A stretch of DNA of 64,000 nt from Stigmatella aurantiaca DW4/3-1 (GCF_000165485.1 NC_014623.1:496001-560000); one strand, 5' to 3'. Counted from the first letter of the stretch, positions 1-8,631 are shown. A program made the numbers and translations. The notes: generated from the letters alone by a model not told the origin.

Positions 1-573
1 TTGCGCACCGGAAGGGCCCGCGTAGCTGGAGGGCGCATCCGGGTGGGGGGTGCCATACGCCAGGCCCTGGGGGCTCGAATACTGGCCTCGGTCCTCGCGC
101 AGGCGCCCCTGCTCGCCGCCGTAGCCGGTGCGGTCCCAGGGGCGGTAGTTCTCCTCGCCCGGATCCCGGCGCAGCTCCAGCGAGTAGCGCACGTCCTGCT
201 GGCCCATGCGCGGCCCACGGCCCGTGCCGGTGGCGGAGCGGTCGTCCCGGTCATCCTGGCCGTAGGGGCCCGCCGGGGGGCCGCCGTAGCCGAGCTCTCG
301 CGGGTTGCTGGGCCCCTCCGTGCTGGTGCGCGGCTGGGCCATGCGCATCGCGGCGGCGCGGTGGAAGCGTCCCTGGCGCTGGGCGTACTCCTCGTCGCGC
401 TCGGGCGCGTAGCCGCTGATGTTGGACTCGGCGCGCTCCCGCGAGCCCGGCGGGGCTTCCTCGGCGGAGCGGGTCGACACATCCGTGTCGTGGACCGCAC
501 CGGTTCCGTTGCTGGGCACGGTGCGCTGTGTGCGGGCGTCGTCCCTGCCGTTGTCCAATCGTCTGTCGGCCAT
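1..573 (-). CDS. Polar low-complexity protein (partial, C-terminus beyond window)
   Basis: The reading frame starts at the ATG complementary to 571-573 and stays open to base 1, giving 191 codons with no stop, so the C-terminus lies outside the window. A GGAG about 10 bases upstream serves as ribosome binding site. The visible part is very rich in Arg, Asp, Gly, Ser, Pro and Tyr with almost no hydrophobic clusters, and has Gly-Tyr-Gly-Gly patches and an RYSLELRRDPGEENYRPWDR stretch. It looks disordered and cytoplasmic. Such segments can precede a small folded domain, which may lie in the missing part. I do not recognise the family. The opposite-strand frame covering the same bases is a shadow: the minus frame has the better start and the usual GC-rich codon pattern. 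Confidence 0.6.
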   Translation of the reverse strand, partial: MADRRLDNGRDDARTQRTVPSNGTGAVHDTDVSTRSAEEAPPGSRERAESNISGYAPERDEEYAQRQGRFHRAAAMRMAQPRTSTEGPSNPRELGYGGPPAGPYGQDDRDDRSATGTGRGPRMGQQDVRYSLELRRDPGEENYRPWDRTGYGGEQGRLREDRGQYSSPQGLAYGTPHPDAPSSYAGPSGAQ

Positions 574-774
574 GGTGATGAATCTCCAATCGTGGGCTTG
601 GGTAGGCCGCGCCATGAATGCAGGGCGCGGCGGGCCAAGGCTGACGACTGCGTCCGCTCTCACCAAGGGGAGCACGGAAGGGATCCGCCCTTCTGTCCGC
701 TCACGTGCAGGCAACCCGTCCCGGCAGCCCACCGGTGGACATCGGATCCGCCCGCTGGTCAACGGATGCGCGGC

Positions 775-1890
775 TTATCCCGCGGCGAGCGACTCGCCCA
801 GCCGTGCCAGGCCCTCGAAGCTCTCCAACTCGCCGCTGGCCTCGGGCGCGGCCACCGCCACGGAGCCCTTGGGCAGGTTCTTCGCGAGCTGCATCAGCAG
901 GGACCGGTGCTCCTGGGCCCGGACCCGCTCCCGCTGTGCCAGTCGCTCCAGCGCCTCCACACCGGCCCGCGCCGCCGCGTCTCCGGGGGGAACATGGCGC
1001 GTCAGGTCCTGCGGCGAGGGCAGGGACTCCTCGCGCGCCCAGCTGCGGTTGAGCACGTAGCCGGCACACGGCAAGCCGCGCTCCGTCAACGTCTGCTGGA
1101 AGAAGCGCACCTCTTCCAACGCCGCCGCCTCGGGCGAGGTGACGAGCAGGAAGGTGGCTTCCGCCGAGGACAGCCGCTCGCGCAGCCGGTCCGAGCGCAG
1201 GCGGATGCCAGCGAACAGCCCACTCGTGGCGCCGATGAAGGAGCGCAGGTCCGTCGTGAAGGGCTCGCCGAACAGGGTGCCCAGCACGTTGCCGATGAGC
1301 CGCGTGGCCCGCCGCCACAGGCCGCCCCCGGAGGTCTCCTGAGGGCCGAAGAGCGCCACCACGCGATCATCCAGGAAGCGCGCCAGGCGCCCGGGGGCGT
1401 CGAGGAAGTCCAGCGCGTGCCGGCTCGGGGGCGTGTCCAGCACGATGAGCTCGTGCTGGCCCTCGTGGATGTATTGATCGAGCGCCTCGGCTGCCGCGTA
1501 CTCCTGGATGCCGGCCACCAGCTCCGAGAGGAAGCCGTAGAAGCGGTGCTCCAGGATGATGCGCACCGCCTCGGGCGTGGAGGACAGCCGCCGCACCATG
1601 CGCTCGAAGACGATGCCGGGATCCAGCATCCACACGTCCAACTGGCCTTTGCCCGTGGCGGTGCTCCCGTGGAGGATGTGGGGGGCCACGGTGGTGGGCT
1701 CCGAGCCGCTCTCGGGCAGGCCCATGGCCTCCGCGAGCCGCCGCGCCGGATCAATGGTGAGCACCAGCACCTTGCGCCCCGCCCGCGCCGCGGCCACGCC
1801 CAGCGCCGCCGCCGTCGTCGTCTTTCCCACGCCTCCCGCGCCGCACAGCACGAGCACGCGCTTGTTCCGCAGCACTGCCCCCAGGCTCAT
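775..1890 (-). CDS. ArsA/Get3-like ATPase, partner B of a pair
   Basis: A 371-residue P-loop ATPase of the ArsA/TRC40 (SIMIBI) class. The Walker A is CGAGGVGKTT near residues 15-24, followed by LTIDPARRLAEAMG, an ArsA-family hallmark. A switch-like LIVLDTPPSRHALDFLDAP segment comes near residue 150. The signature lysine that normally precedes the second Gly of the deviant P-loop (KGGVGKT) is Ala here, whereas the partner encoded just upstream keeps it. The start codon overlaps the partner's stop (ATGA), so translation is coupled and the two probably form a heterodimer. Paired ATPases with one normal and one altered loop are known in actinobacteria (the Rv3679/Rv3680 type). No arsB or arsR is nearby, so arsenite export is unlikely. 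A role in protein targeting or envelope assembly is inference. Confidence 0.85.
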   Translation of the reverse strand: MSLGAVLRNKRVLVLCGAGGVGKTTTAAALGVAAARAGRKVLVLTIDPARRLAEAMGLPESGSEPTTVAPHILHGSTATGKGQLDVWMLDPGIVFERMVRRLSSTPEAVRIILEHRFYGFLSELVAGIQEYAAAEALDQYIHEGQHELIVLDTPPSRHALDFLDAPGRLARFLDDRVVALFGPQETSGGGLWRRATRLIGNVLGTLFGEPFTTDLRSFIGATSGLFAGIRLRSDRLRERLSSAEATFLLVTSPEAAALEEVRFFQQTLTERGLPCAGYVLNRSWAREESLPSPQDLTRHVPPGDAAARAGVEALERLAQRERVRAQEHRSLLMQLAKNLPKGSVAVAAPEASGELESFEGLARLGESLAAG

Positions 1891-2831
1891 GGCGCCTCTT
1901 TCTGGCTCAGCCGGGCATTCAAAGGAAGGAGGGCCGAGGCGAGCTGATCCACCAAGGCCGGGCCCGAGGCGAGCAGGTCCGGCAGGCTCAGCAGCGGCGC
2001 GGCGACGCCCTGCTCCAGCCGGGCCCGTGACGTCTCCGCCACCTCCAGCCGGTAGAGGGCCCGGGAGCCCTCGTGGGGCCCGTGCGCGGCGAGCAGCGTG
2101 TTCAGGGCGGCCCGCGAGGCGGGGGTGGGAAAGGGATTCTCGGGCATGCGGTTGAGGAGCGCCGCGGCCAGGGGCAAACCCAGGCGCCGCACCTCGGAGG
2201 CCAGCTGGAGCGCCTCGCTCACCGGCAGCGGCTCCGGCAGGGTGGCCAGCAGCACCGCCGTGCGCACCGGATCCTGGAGCAGCTCCAGCCCCTCGCGCAC
2301 GGCCCGGCCAATGGGCCCCCCGGGCAGCAGCGACAGGATCGCCCGCGGCAGCGAGGCCATGGCGAGCGCATGCCCCGTGGCGGGCAGGTCCATCACGCAC
2401 AGCGGGTACAGGAAACGGCCGTTGGGTCCTGTCTTCCGCACCAGATCCAGCATCTGGTACATGAGCCCCAGCTCCCTCAGGGAGGGGCCCGCCTCCAGGA
2501 AGCGGCGCAGGGCGCGCGAGCGCAGGGCCGCGTCGGCCATGAGGCGCAAGGGCAGCACGTCCTCCAGGAAGCGCCGGTGGCCCGCGGAAGCGGAGATGCG
2601 CAGGAAGGACAGGCCGGGTTCCACCGGCGTCACCTCCGTGCCAGCGCCCCGGGCGCCCACCAGCGGGCCCAGCACCGAGGGGCCTTCCAAGGAGGGGGTG
2701 ACTTCGGCCAGGAGCACGGTGTGGCCGGCGCGCACCGCCGCGCGGGCCAGCGTCGCCGCGAGGGTGCTCTTGCCCACACCTCCTTTACCGGAGACAAGCA
2801 AGGCCCGTTTGGTCCACAACGCTTCCAGCAC
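1887..2831 (-). CDS. ArsA/Get3-like ATPase, partner A of a pair
   Basis: A 314-residue ATPase with a canonical deviant Walker A, SGKGGVGKSTLAATLARAA near residues 14-32, and the following strand VLLAEVTPS. Lengthwise it is one ArsA half. It is the first gene of a two-gene unit: its TGA overlaps the ATG of the second ATPase by four bases. The middle is Leu/Arg-rich (FLEDVLPLRLMADAALRSRA, then LYPLCVMDLPATGHALAM), which corresponds to the helical client-binding region and switch II of ArsA proteins (DLPATGH for DTAPTGH). I infer that it works with the downstream ATPase as a heterodimer. The 176 bases upstream carry no gene, and the gene before it lies on the same strand. Confidence 0.85.
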   Translation of the reverse strand: MLEALWTKRALLVSGKGGVGKSTLAATLARAAVRAGHTVLLAEVTPSLEGPSVLGPLVGARGAGTEVTPVEPGLSFLRISASAGHRRFLEDVLPLRLMADAALRSRALRRFLEAGPSLRELGLMYQMLDLVRKTGPNGRFLYPLCVMDLPATGHALAMASLPRAILSLLPGGPIGRAVREGLELLQDPVRTAVLLATLPEPLPVSEALQLASEVRRLGLPLAAALLNRMPENPFPTPASRAALNTLLAAHGPHEGSRALYRLEVAETSRARLEQGVAAPLLSLPDLLASGPALVDQLASALLPLNARLSQKEAP

Positions 2832-3007
2832 CCGACCCCATCCTCTCCGCGGGAGTGCGGCCCCTCAGACTAGGCCGGGGCGTGTCCTCACGCACCCTCA
2901 AAATCTTGGCATGGGGGAGGAGGGATGCCCGTCCCACCCGCGCGTTTGGGTTCCTGATGCGGGGGATTGTTCACCAGGAACCGGAGTCCGCGCGGGGGGA
3001 AGAGGGC

Positions 3008-3691
3008 CTAGTTCACCGCCCAGAGGGCGCCGATCTCCTCACATGCGCGCTCCACGTCCTGGAGCCTCCGGTAGGTGGACCGGGGGGCGCTGAAAACGGT
3101 GCCGGCGAAGACATCCACCACGCGGGTGCGCCGCGGGTCCACCGGCCCCAGGGAGCTCAGGTGCTGCTCGGCGAAGCTTTGCAGCAGGGTGGCAATGTAT
3201 TGTCCGGAACGTTCATCCAGCGGGTGCCACTTGGAGAAGTAGAGCTTGAGCAGCCCCACGGTGGGCTGGCCATGACGGTCCTCTCCTTGGAGCACCACCT
3301 CGGGCCGCACGTTGATGGTGACGCCGGCCACCTCCAGCACGGGCGGCTCGGTGCCCACGGCGCTCAGCACCGTGTCCTCCAACTCCAGGAAGGGCACCAG
3401 CGCGGCGAACCGGTCCAGCGCCTCGCTGCACAGGTGCAGGCGCTGGGCCTCGAAGTCCGACTCGGGCACGGTGGTGAAGAAGCGCTCCTGGTACTCGCGC
3501 AGCACCCCGCCGTTGAGGCCCTGGCAGAGGAACGCGGTGATGGCCTGGGCGGCCTCCGGATAGCGCAGGTACTGCGGGTCACACGGGTGCTTCTGGTCGT
3601 GGATGATGCGCTTGCGGCGGGAGGGTGTGGCGGTGAGGTACTCGCCCAGCTTGTTCACCGAAACGCGCGGCGACTCACGGAACTCAGCCAT
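3008..3691 (-). CDS. Uncharacterised cytoplasmic protein
   Basis: A 227-residue soluble protein with no signal peptide or membrane segment. It begins MAEFRESPRVSVNKLGEYL and has a basic region SRRKRIIHDQK near residues 24-34. A central beta-rich stretch (EVAGVTINVRPEVVLQGED, then GLLKLYFSKWHPLD) is followed by helices. The order acidic residue - GLLKL - basic residues faintly recalls the core strands of PD-(D/E)XK nuclease folds, but I cannot confirm the catalytic triad. It sits alone between a GNAT gene and the ATPase pair, all on the same strand, with 72 and 176 bases of spacing, so co-transcription is possible. Function unknown. Confidence 0.75.
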   Translation of the reverse strand: MAEFRESPRVSVNKLGEYLTATPSRRKRIIHDQKHPCDPQYLRYPEAAQAITAFLCQGLNGGVLREYQERFFTTVPESDFEAQRLHLCSEALDRFAALVPFLELEDTVLSAVGTEPPVLEVAGVTINVRPEVVLQGEDRHGQPTVGLLKLYFSKWHPLDERSGQYIATLLQSFAEQHLSSLGPVDPRRTRVVDVFAGTVFSAPRSTYRRLQDVERACEEIGALWAVN

Positions 3692-3763
3692 GAAAAATGC
3701 CCCTTCGTGTGTCGTTGAGAAGTCACACAGTACAGGGGCGGTCTGACATTCCCCGGGGGGGGA

Positions 3764-4588
3764 TCAGGGCGACGGCACGAGGCCCTCGCCGTGCTTCACC
3801 AGCGCCACGCGCGAGTAGGCCATGGCGAACCCCAGCCGCGTCGCATTCCGCTCGGTGGGAATGCCCGGCCCCGAGGCGATGATGGCCAGCGAGCTGCCCA
3901 GTTCCTGGCCCCGCGCCAGCCGCGCGGCGATCAGCGCCTGCTGGATGCCCTGGCGGCGGAATGCGGGCTTCACCGACGTGCCGAACAGGGAGGTGAGCCC
4001 GCCACTGGTCTCGCAGCCGCCCGCGCCCACGGCCTCCGTGCCCTTGCGCGCCACATACGCGTCCGCGGTGGGGTGGCGCACGCTCTTGATGCCCAGCTCC
4101 AGGAAGACCTCGGACAGGGGCTCGCCCTCGGGCATGAAGCCGCTGCTGGAGACCTGGACGAACTCCAGGACCGCCGCGTCGTTCGTGGGGTCCACCCGCT
4201 CGATGCGCACCCCCTCGGGCCAGCCGAAGGGCAGCTGGCGCAGATCCTCCCCGGCGCGGATCTCCCGGTAGAGCACGTTGACGAATTCCCGGAGGACGAA
4301 GCCCCGCCGGTCCAGGCTCTCCAACAAGGAGGCGGGCGCGAACGGGCTCAGCTCGACCTTGGGCTCGACCCCCCGCGAGGAGAAGAACGCCTCGAGCTCG
4401 TCCAGCTGGGCCTCGGTGACGGGCTGATCGAACCCGAAACCACAGGATTTGTTCACGTAGGAGCCCTGGCCTCCGTAGGCCATCCACCCGTCGGCGATCG
4501 GCCGGGACTCCAGGGCCAGTTCCACCGCGGCGGTGCCCTGCTTGCGCTCGAACAGCCGGGCGATCTCGACGAAGCTCCAGTCGCTCAT
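3764..4588 (-). CDS. GNAT-family N-acetyltransferase
   Basis: A 274-residue protein. I take the ATG at 4586-4588 (MSDWSFVEIARLFERKQGT) instead of the one 75 bases upstream, because the extra 25 residues look untranslated and would overlap the divergent kinase gene. The C-terminal third has the acetyl-CoA-binding motif A of the GNAT fold: a strand FGTSVKPAF followed by RRQGIQQALIAARLARGQELG. The upstream FVQVSSSGFMPEGEPLSE and ADAYVARKGTEAVGAGG fit the substrate side and the central strands of the fold. The N-terminal half resembles the double-GNAT proteins in which the first domain is degenerate. The substrate cannot be read from sequence. It is divergent from the ROK kinase across 58 bases, so the two probably share a promoter region. 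Confidence 0.75.
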   Translation of the reverse strand: MSDWSFVEIARLFERKQGTAAVELALESRPIADGWMAYGGQGSYVNKSCGFGFDQPVTEAQLDELEAFFSSRGVEPKVELSPFAPASLLESLDRRGFVLREFVNVLYREIRAGEDLRQLPFGWPEGVRIERVDPTNDAAVLEFVQVSSSGFMPEGEPLSEVFLELGIKSVRHPTADAYVARKGTEAVGAGGCETSGGLTSLFGTSVKPAFRRQGIQQALIAARLARGQELGSSLAIIASGPGIPTERNATRLGFAMAYSRVALVKHGEGLVPSP

Positions 4589-4646
4589 GCGACGATACTC
4601 ACCAAATTCACGGCATGAAGGCGAGTGAAAGCGCTGGGAGGGACGG

Positions 4647-5672
4647 ATGACACGTAAGCCCAAGGAAGACAGGAAGCGGGTGCTCGGGGGGCTCGACTTG
4701 GGGGGGACGAAGATTCAGGCGGTGGTGCTGGATGAGCATGGGGCCGTCCTGAGCCAGGCGCGCCGGGCCACCCCTCAGCAAGGGGGGCCTCCCGCCATCA
4801 TCGAGGCGCTGGCCGCCGCGCTCGAGGACGTGACGAAGCCGCTGGAGCTGGAGCCCTCCGTCCTCACGGGGGTGGGGGTGGGGGCGCCCGGCGCGGTGAA
4901 CGCGGCGACGGGCACGCTGCTCCAGGCGGGCAACTTGCCGGGTTGGAGCGGGCCGTACCCACTGGCCGAGGCGCTCACGAAGAAGATCTCGGTGCCGGTG
5001 TACCTCGGCAACGACGTGCAGGTGGCGGTGGCGGCCGAGGCCCGGCTGGGGGCGGGGCGTCCCTACCGCTCGCTGCTCGGGGTGTGGTGGGGCACCGGTG
5101 TGGGCGGCGGCATCATCCTCGACGGCCTGCGGTGGACGGGCCGAGGGGCCGCCGGAGAGATTGGCCACACGGTGGTGCGGCGCGGGGGCGCGCGGTGCTC
5201 GTGCGGCCGGCGGGGGTGTCTGGAGGCGTATGCCGGCCGCGGTGCGATGGAGCGCAAGGCGCGCAAGGCCCTCGAGCGCGGGGAGAAGACGCGCCTGTTC
5301 GACTGGATGGCCGAGCAGGGCAAGGACCGGCTGACCAGTGGAATCTGGCTCAAGGGGCTCAAGCACGGCGACCCGTTGGCCGTGAAGCTCATCGAACGGG
5401 CGCTGCGGATGCTGGGCGCGGGGGTCGCCTCGGCGGTGAACCTGCTCGATGTCGAGGCGGTGGTCATCGGCGGAGGGCTGGGGACGCGGCTGGGACAGCC
5501 CTACGTGGACCGGCTGCGCGTGGCGATGAAGCCCCACCTCTTCGTCCCCCAGCGTCCGCCGGACCTGCACCTCGCGGGGTTGGGGGAGTTGTCGGGCGCC
5601 ATTGGCGCGGCGCTGCTGGCCGAGCCCGCGGCGGAAGTCCTCGCGCCCCGGCACGGGACCTTGAACTCCTGA
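4647..5672 (+). CDS. ROK-family sugar kinase (glucokinase type)
   Basis: A 341-residue ROK kinase that phosphorylates a hexose, most likely glucose, with ATP in the cytoplasm. The phosphate-1 motif is LGGLDLGGTKIQAVVLDEHG near residues 13-32. The catalytic aspartate lies in YLGNDVQVAVAAE near residue 117. The ROK zinc site is intact: GEIGHTVVRRGGARCSCGRRGCLEAYAG gives the His and the CxCGxxGCLE cysteines. A C-terminal glycine-rich adenosine motif VVIGGGLG is present. The length fits the family and there is no N-terminal helix-turn-helix, so this is an enzyme and not a ROK repressor. The NDxQVA context and the absence of an adjacent transport operon favour a general glucokinase. It is divergent from the GNAT gene. 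Confidence 0.9.
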   Translation: MTRKPKEDRKRVLGGLDLGGTKIQAVVLDEHGAVLSQARRATPQQGGPPAIIEALAAALEDVTKPLELEPSVLTGVGVGAPGAVNAATGTLLQAGNLPGWSGPYPLAEALTKKISVPVYLGNDVQVAVAAEARLGAGRPYRSLLGVWWGTGVGGGIILDGLRWTGRGAAGEIGHTVVRRGGARCSCGRRGCLEAYAGRGAMERKARKALERGEKTRLFDWMAEQGKDRLTSGIWLKGLKHGDPLAVKLIERALRMLGAGVASAVNLLDVEAVVIGGGLGTRLGQPYVDRLRVAMKPHLFVPQRPPDLHLAGLGELSGAIGAALLAEPAAEVLAPRHGTLNS

Positions 5673-5690
5673 GGGGGCCTGCCGCCCGCC

Positions 5691-6338
5691 TCACTCCGCC
5701 TTCGCCGTCTCGTCCTTGCGGCGCTGGGACTTCGGCTTGCGCACCTCGTCGGGTGGGGGGGGCTGCGAGTGCGCGCATTGCAACAGGGAGGGAGGATCAA
5801 AGCACCCCAGCCGGAATTCCTCTTGCGTGCAACGGCCGCGCGGCGTCTGGGCGCAGGCCACCTCCGTGCGGCTCGTCTTGCAGTCGTAGCCGCACGCGAT
5901 GCCCGTGCCCGCCGTGGCGCAGGTGGGCCGCGGTATCTCCGCGCCGAACTCGTGGATGGAGGCCTCCGTCGGGTCCCAGCACTTCACCTCGCCGAAGTGC
6001 TCCCGGCAGACGCCGTAGGGCGTCTGGGCACAGGCCACCTTGCCCTTCGTCACCAGACACCGGAACCCGCATGCCACCGTGCCGCGGACCTCCTTGCACT
6101 CGGGCCGCAGCCCCTCGTCCGGAGGGTGGTGGATGCTCGCGGGCAGGGGGTCGAGGCAGTGCACCTCGCCATTGAAGACCGCGCATGTCCCATAAGGTGT
6201 ACTGGCGCAGCGCACCTGGGTGGAGCTTGTTTTGCAGGCGTAACCACAGGCGGTCTCTCCGTTCGCGAAGAGACACGTGGCGGCGGGCAGCGCGGGGGTG
6301 GCTGCCAGGACCAAGGTTCCTAGAAGGACGACGAACAT
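5691..6338 (-). CDS. Secreted protein with three identical-spacing six-cysteine repeats
   Basis: A 215-residue protein. The start at 6336-6338 gives a clean signal peptide (MFVVLLGTLVLAATPALPAA). Upstream in-frame codons would bury it, so they are rejected. The mature protein is three repeats of about 42 residues with exactly the same cysteine spacing: C-x8-C-x3-C-x8-C-x7-C-x8-C. Each repeat has a (V/A)xCAxTPxGxC core and ends in C(L/W/F)DP. Eighteen cysteines are thus placed in register, which implies three disulfide-stabilised modules exported to the periplasm or the outside. The tail is Pro/Lys/Arg-rich (QPPPPDEVRKPKSQRRKDE). I do not know the family and no catalytic residues are obvious. 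It lies convergent to the kinase gene with a gap of 18 bases. Confidence 0.8.
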   Translation of the reverse strand: MFVVLLGTLVLAATPALPAATCLFANGETACGYACKTSSTQVRCASTPYGTCAVFNGEVHCLDPLPASIHHPPDEGLRPECKEVRGTVACGFRCLVTKGKVACAQTPYGVCREHFGEVKCWDPTEASIHEFGAEIPRPTCATAGTGIACGYDCKTSRTEVACAQTPRGRCTQEEFRLGCFDPPSLLQCAHSQPPPPDEVRKPKSQRRKDETAKAE

Positions 6339-6488
6339 GGGTACCTCTGGACGGATGTGCGAGAGCCCGAACGCGACGAGCGAGGGCCTCTGTTCATTCA
6401 ATGCGCCGTCAGGGAGGGCGGGGCGGGGGGTTGTGTTGGGAAACCGCCGCTATTCCAGAACACACTGGAAAGTCCGTATCATCTCGGC

Positions 6489-7781
6489 ATGCCCAAAACC
6501 CAGCCGCCCGTGCGAGTTTCACCGGCCCTCTCGACCCCTGTCCCAAGCTCACGGTGCCCGCACTTGGGCGATGAATACAACCCCTTCAAGGGCCCGCACC
6601 TCCAGGCGCCCTATCCCTTTTTCGCGCAGCTCCGAAAGGAAGAACCGGTCACCTTCAGCCCCATGCTGGGCATGTGGCTCATCAGCCGTCTGGAAGACAT
6701 CCACGAGGTGCTCACCCATTCGGCCAGCTACTCCTCGGCGAGCATGCTCACCTCCGCGTCCCAGCTGACGCCCGAGGCGCGCGCCATCCTGGGGCCTGGG
6801 CCCATCCTCCATGACAGCCCGCTCAACACGGATCCGCCGGCCCACACACGGCTGCGCCGCCTGTTGCAGCGGGGGTTCCTGCCCGCGCGCATCGCCCGTC
6901 AGGAGGCCAGCACCCGCCAGCTGGCCAATGCGCTGATCGACACGTTCATTCACAAGGGCCGTGTGGACCTCGTGGAGGCGTTCACCTACCCGTTCCCCAT
7001 GCACGTCATCCTCAACATGGTCGGGGTGCCCCACGAGGACATGAACCGGGTCAAACGTTGGTGCGATGACCTCTTCGGGCTCATCTTCTCCCAGACGCCT
7101 CCCGAGGCGCAGCCGTCCATGGCGCGCGGCGTGGTCGAGTACCGGGCCTACTGCGCGGACCTCATCGAGAAGCGGCGGCGGGAGCCGCGCGAGGATTTGA
7201 CCAGCTATCTGGTGCACACCGAGACCGGCTCCGACAGCTTGAACACGGAAGAGCTGGTCTCGCTTCTGGGCGGCTCGTTGATTGGGGCGGGGCACGAGGC
7301 CACCACGGCCCAGCTGGGGCTCATCTTGCTCAACCTGCTGCGCAAGCCCGAGCGCTGGCAGGCGCTGTGCGAGAATCCGGCGCTCATCCCCCGGGCTGTC
7401 GAGGAGTGCATCCGGCTGGAGGCCGCTTCGCACGGCATGGTGCGGACCGCGGTGGAGGATGTGCGCATTGGCGGCGTGATGTTGCCGAAGGGCTCACGGC
7501 TGCTGCTGCTCTACAGCTCCGCCAACCACGACGAGGCGCAGCATCCGGACCCAGAGCGGTACACGCTCGACCGGACGAACCTGCACCACCTCGGTTTTGG
7601 TCACGGCGTTCACTATTGCCTGGGCTCGCACCTGGCCCGGCTGGAGCTGTGCGTCGCCGTCGAGCTGTTCACCCAGCGCATGCCGGGCATGCGCCTGGTG
7701 CCGGAGCAGGATGTCGGCTACCACCAGGAGTTGCTGATTCTTCGCAACATCTCCCGGCTGGAGGTGGAGTGGCCTGGGTAG
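6489..7781 (+). CDS. Cytochrome P450
   Basis: A 430-residue soluble bacterial class P450. The start at 6489 (MPKTQPPVRVSPALST) is chosen over an upstream ATG because it gives the usual length. The I-helix oxygen-activation motif is GAGHEATTAQ near residues 266-275. The K-helix ExxR is ECIR at 306-309. The heme loop FGHGVHYCLGSHLA places the thiolate cysteine at residue 377. The HDSPLNTDPPAHTRLRRLL segment (C-helix with the heme-propionate Arg) is also typical. It needs ferredoxin and ferredoxin reductase from elsewhere, since none is adjacent and no biosynthetic cluster surrounds it. The substrate is unknown. Related stand-alone P450s in myxobacteria hydroxylate lipids or secondary metabolites (inference). 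Confidence 0.95.
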   Translation: MPKTQPPVRVSPALSTPVPSSRCPHLGDEYNPFKGPHLQAPYPFFAQLRKEEPVTFSPMLGMWLISRLEDIHEVLTHSASYSSASMLTSASQLTPEARAILGPGPILHDSPLNTDPPAHTRLRRLLQRGFLPARIARQEASTRQLANALIDTFIHKGRVDLVEAFTYPFPMHVILNMVGVPHEDMNRVKRWCDDLFGLIFSQTPPEAQPSMARGVVEYRAYCADLIEKRRREPREDLTSYLVHTETGSDSLNTEELVSLLGGSLIGAGHEATTAQLGLILLNLLRKPERWQALCENPALIPRAVEECIRLEAASHGMVRTAVEDVRIGGVMLPKGSRLLLLYSSANHDEAQHPDPERYTLDRTNLHHLGFGHGVHYCLGSHLARLELCVAVELFTQRMPGMRLVPEQDVGYHQELLILRNISRLEVEWPG

Positions 7782-7806
7782 ACCCCCCTGCCTCCGTGCG
7801 GCGGCC

Positions 7807-8091
7807 TCAGTCGCCGGGGTAGCTGGTCCAATAGACGGTGGGGAGCGGGTTGGTGCCCCGGTCGCTGCGCGGTCCATCCCCATCCGGGATGTCATCGATG
7901 CCGCCGCGGCCGTGCTCCTCGTCGCTCTCCTCCTCCTCCTCCTCGTCCTCCCGGGCGCGCTTTCCAGCGCCCGCATCAGGTGGCTCCTGGCGAGGCCGTT
8001 CCGAGGGCTCTTGGGGGTGGGGGCTCGTGGGACGTCCGAACATGTCCTCGGCTGGCTGGGTCCCGGGTTGCTTCTTCTCTTGAGTGGCCAT
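7807..8091 (-). CDS. Small acidic disordered protein
   Basis: A 94-residue protein with an extremely polar composition. The N-terminal half is rich in Gln, Pro, Glu and Lys. The middle is a run of acidic residues (REDEEEEEESDEEHGRG near residues 46-62), and the C-terminus is Asp/Gly/Pro-rich ending TVYWTSYPGD. A GGAGGA about eight bases before the ATG is a good ribosome binding site, which is the main argument that it is real. There is no signal peptide, membrane segment or recognised domain. It lies convergent to the P450 gene. Function unknown; a charged, disordered binding partner is the most that can be said. Confidence 0.55.
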   Translation of the reverse strand: MATQEKKQPGTQPAEDMFGRPTSPHPQEPSERPRQEPPDAGAGKRAREDEEEEEESDEEHGRGGIDDIPDGDGPRSDRGTNPLPTVYWTSYPGD

Positions 8092-8352
8092 GTGGGAATC
8101 CTCCGCCCCTCAAGAGTCATGGCGGCCTGGGCGCTCGGCAACGTGGCTGAGATGGTGGCCCCCTGGGCAGGCAAGCAGTGGGGGAGGGGCGCACGAAATC
8201 GCATCGAAATCTGAGAGCAAGCGACAACCTTTACAGGCCCAATCCTGAAAATTCTTCGCGCTGTGCCTCGAAAACCGCCAGAACTCGCGGACTTCCCGGG
8301 AAGAGCACCGGGCGCGTGGATTGCAAATGCGCAGGTGTCTTCGGAGCCCACC

Positions 8353-8631
8353 ATGACCCGCTCACGCCCCCCCCTCACGCGGTACTACGACGTCGCGCTC
8401 GCGCCGGAAGCCTGGCGGGATGCGGGGTGCGTCACCGCGGACGACTTCCTCGTTTTGCAGGATGTCATGAATTTGTTGGCCGCGGAAGGCACCCCGTATG
8501 AGCGGGGGATGGGCCCCCACTCGGTGACGGTGGCGGGCCTGGAAGTCCACTACACGCGGGATGACGTGGCCCGTACGCTCACCCTCCACCGCGTGGTGCG
8601 GGCCCTCGAACAGCCGGGCTCCGCGTACTGA
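8353..8631 (+). CDS. Small conserved-looking hypothetical protein
   Basis: A 92-residue protein if the ATG at 8353 (MTRSRPPLTRYYDVALAPEA) is used. A longer frame opens 90 bases earlier, but that leader has low-complexity content. It has a compact alpha/beta pattern: amphipathic helices around AEAWRDAG and LQDVMNLLAAEG, then a beta stretch SVTVAGLEVHYTRDDVARTLTLHRVVRAL. No catalytic or binding motif is recognisable. It stands alone between two minus-strand genes. Function unknown. Confidence 0.5.
   Translation: MTRSRPPLTRYYDVALAPEAWRDAGCVTADDFLVLQDVMNLLAAEGTPYERGMGPHSVTVAGLEVHYTRDDVARTLTLHRVVRALEQPGSAY

Noticed and set aside
1..1947. A 648-codon open frame on the plus strand
   Set aside because: It is the antisense shadow of the minus-strand low-complexity protein and the ArsA-like ATPase gene. 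Its translation is Arg/Ala/Gly/His-rich without motif, as expected from a GC-rich third-position pattern.
775..2831. Arsenic resistance operon
   Set aside because: There is no arsB, acr3, arsC or arsR nearby, and the ATPases form an unequal pair typical of non-arsenic ArsA relatives.
6489..7781. Idea that the P450 belongs to a secondary-metabolite cluster
   Set aside because: No polyketide, peptide-synthetase, terpene or tailoring genes surround it.
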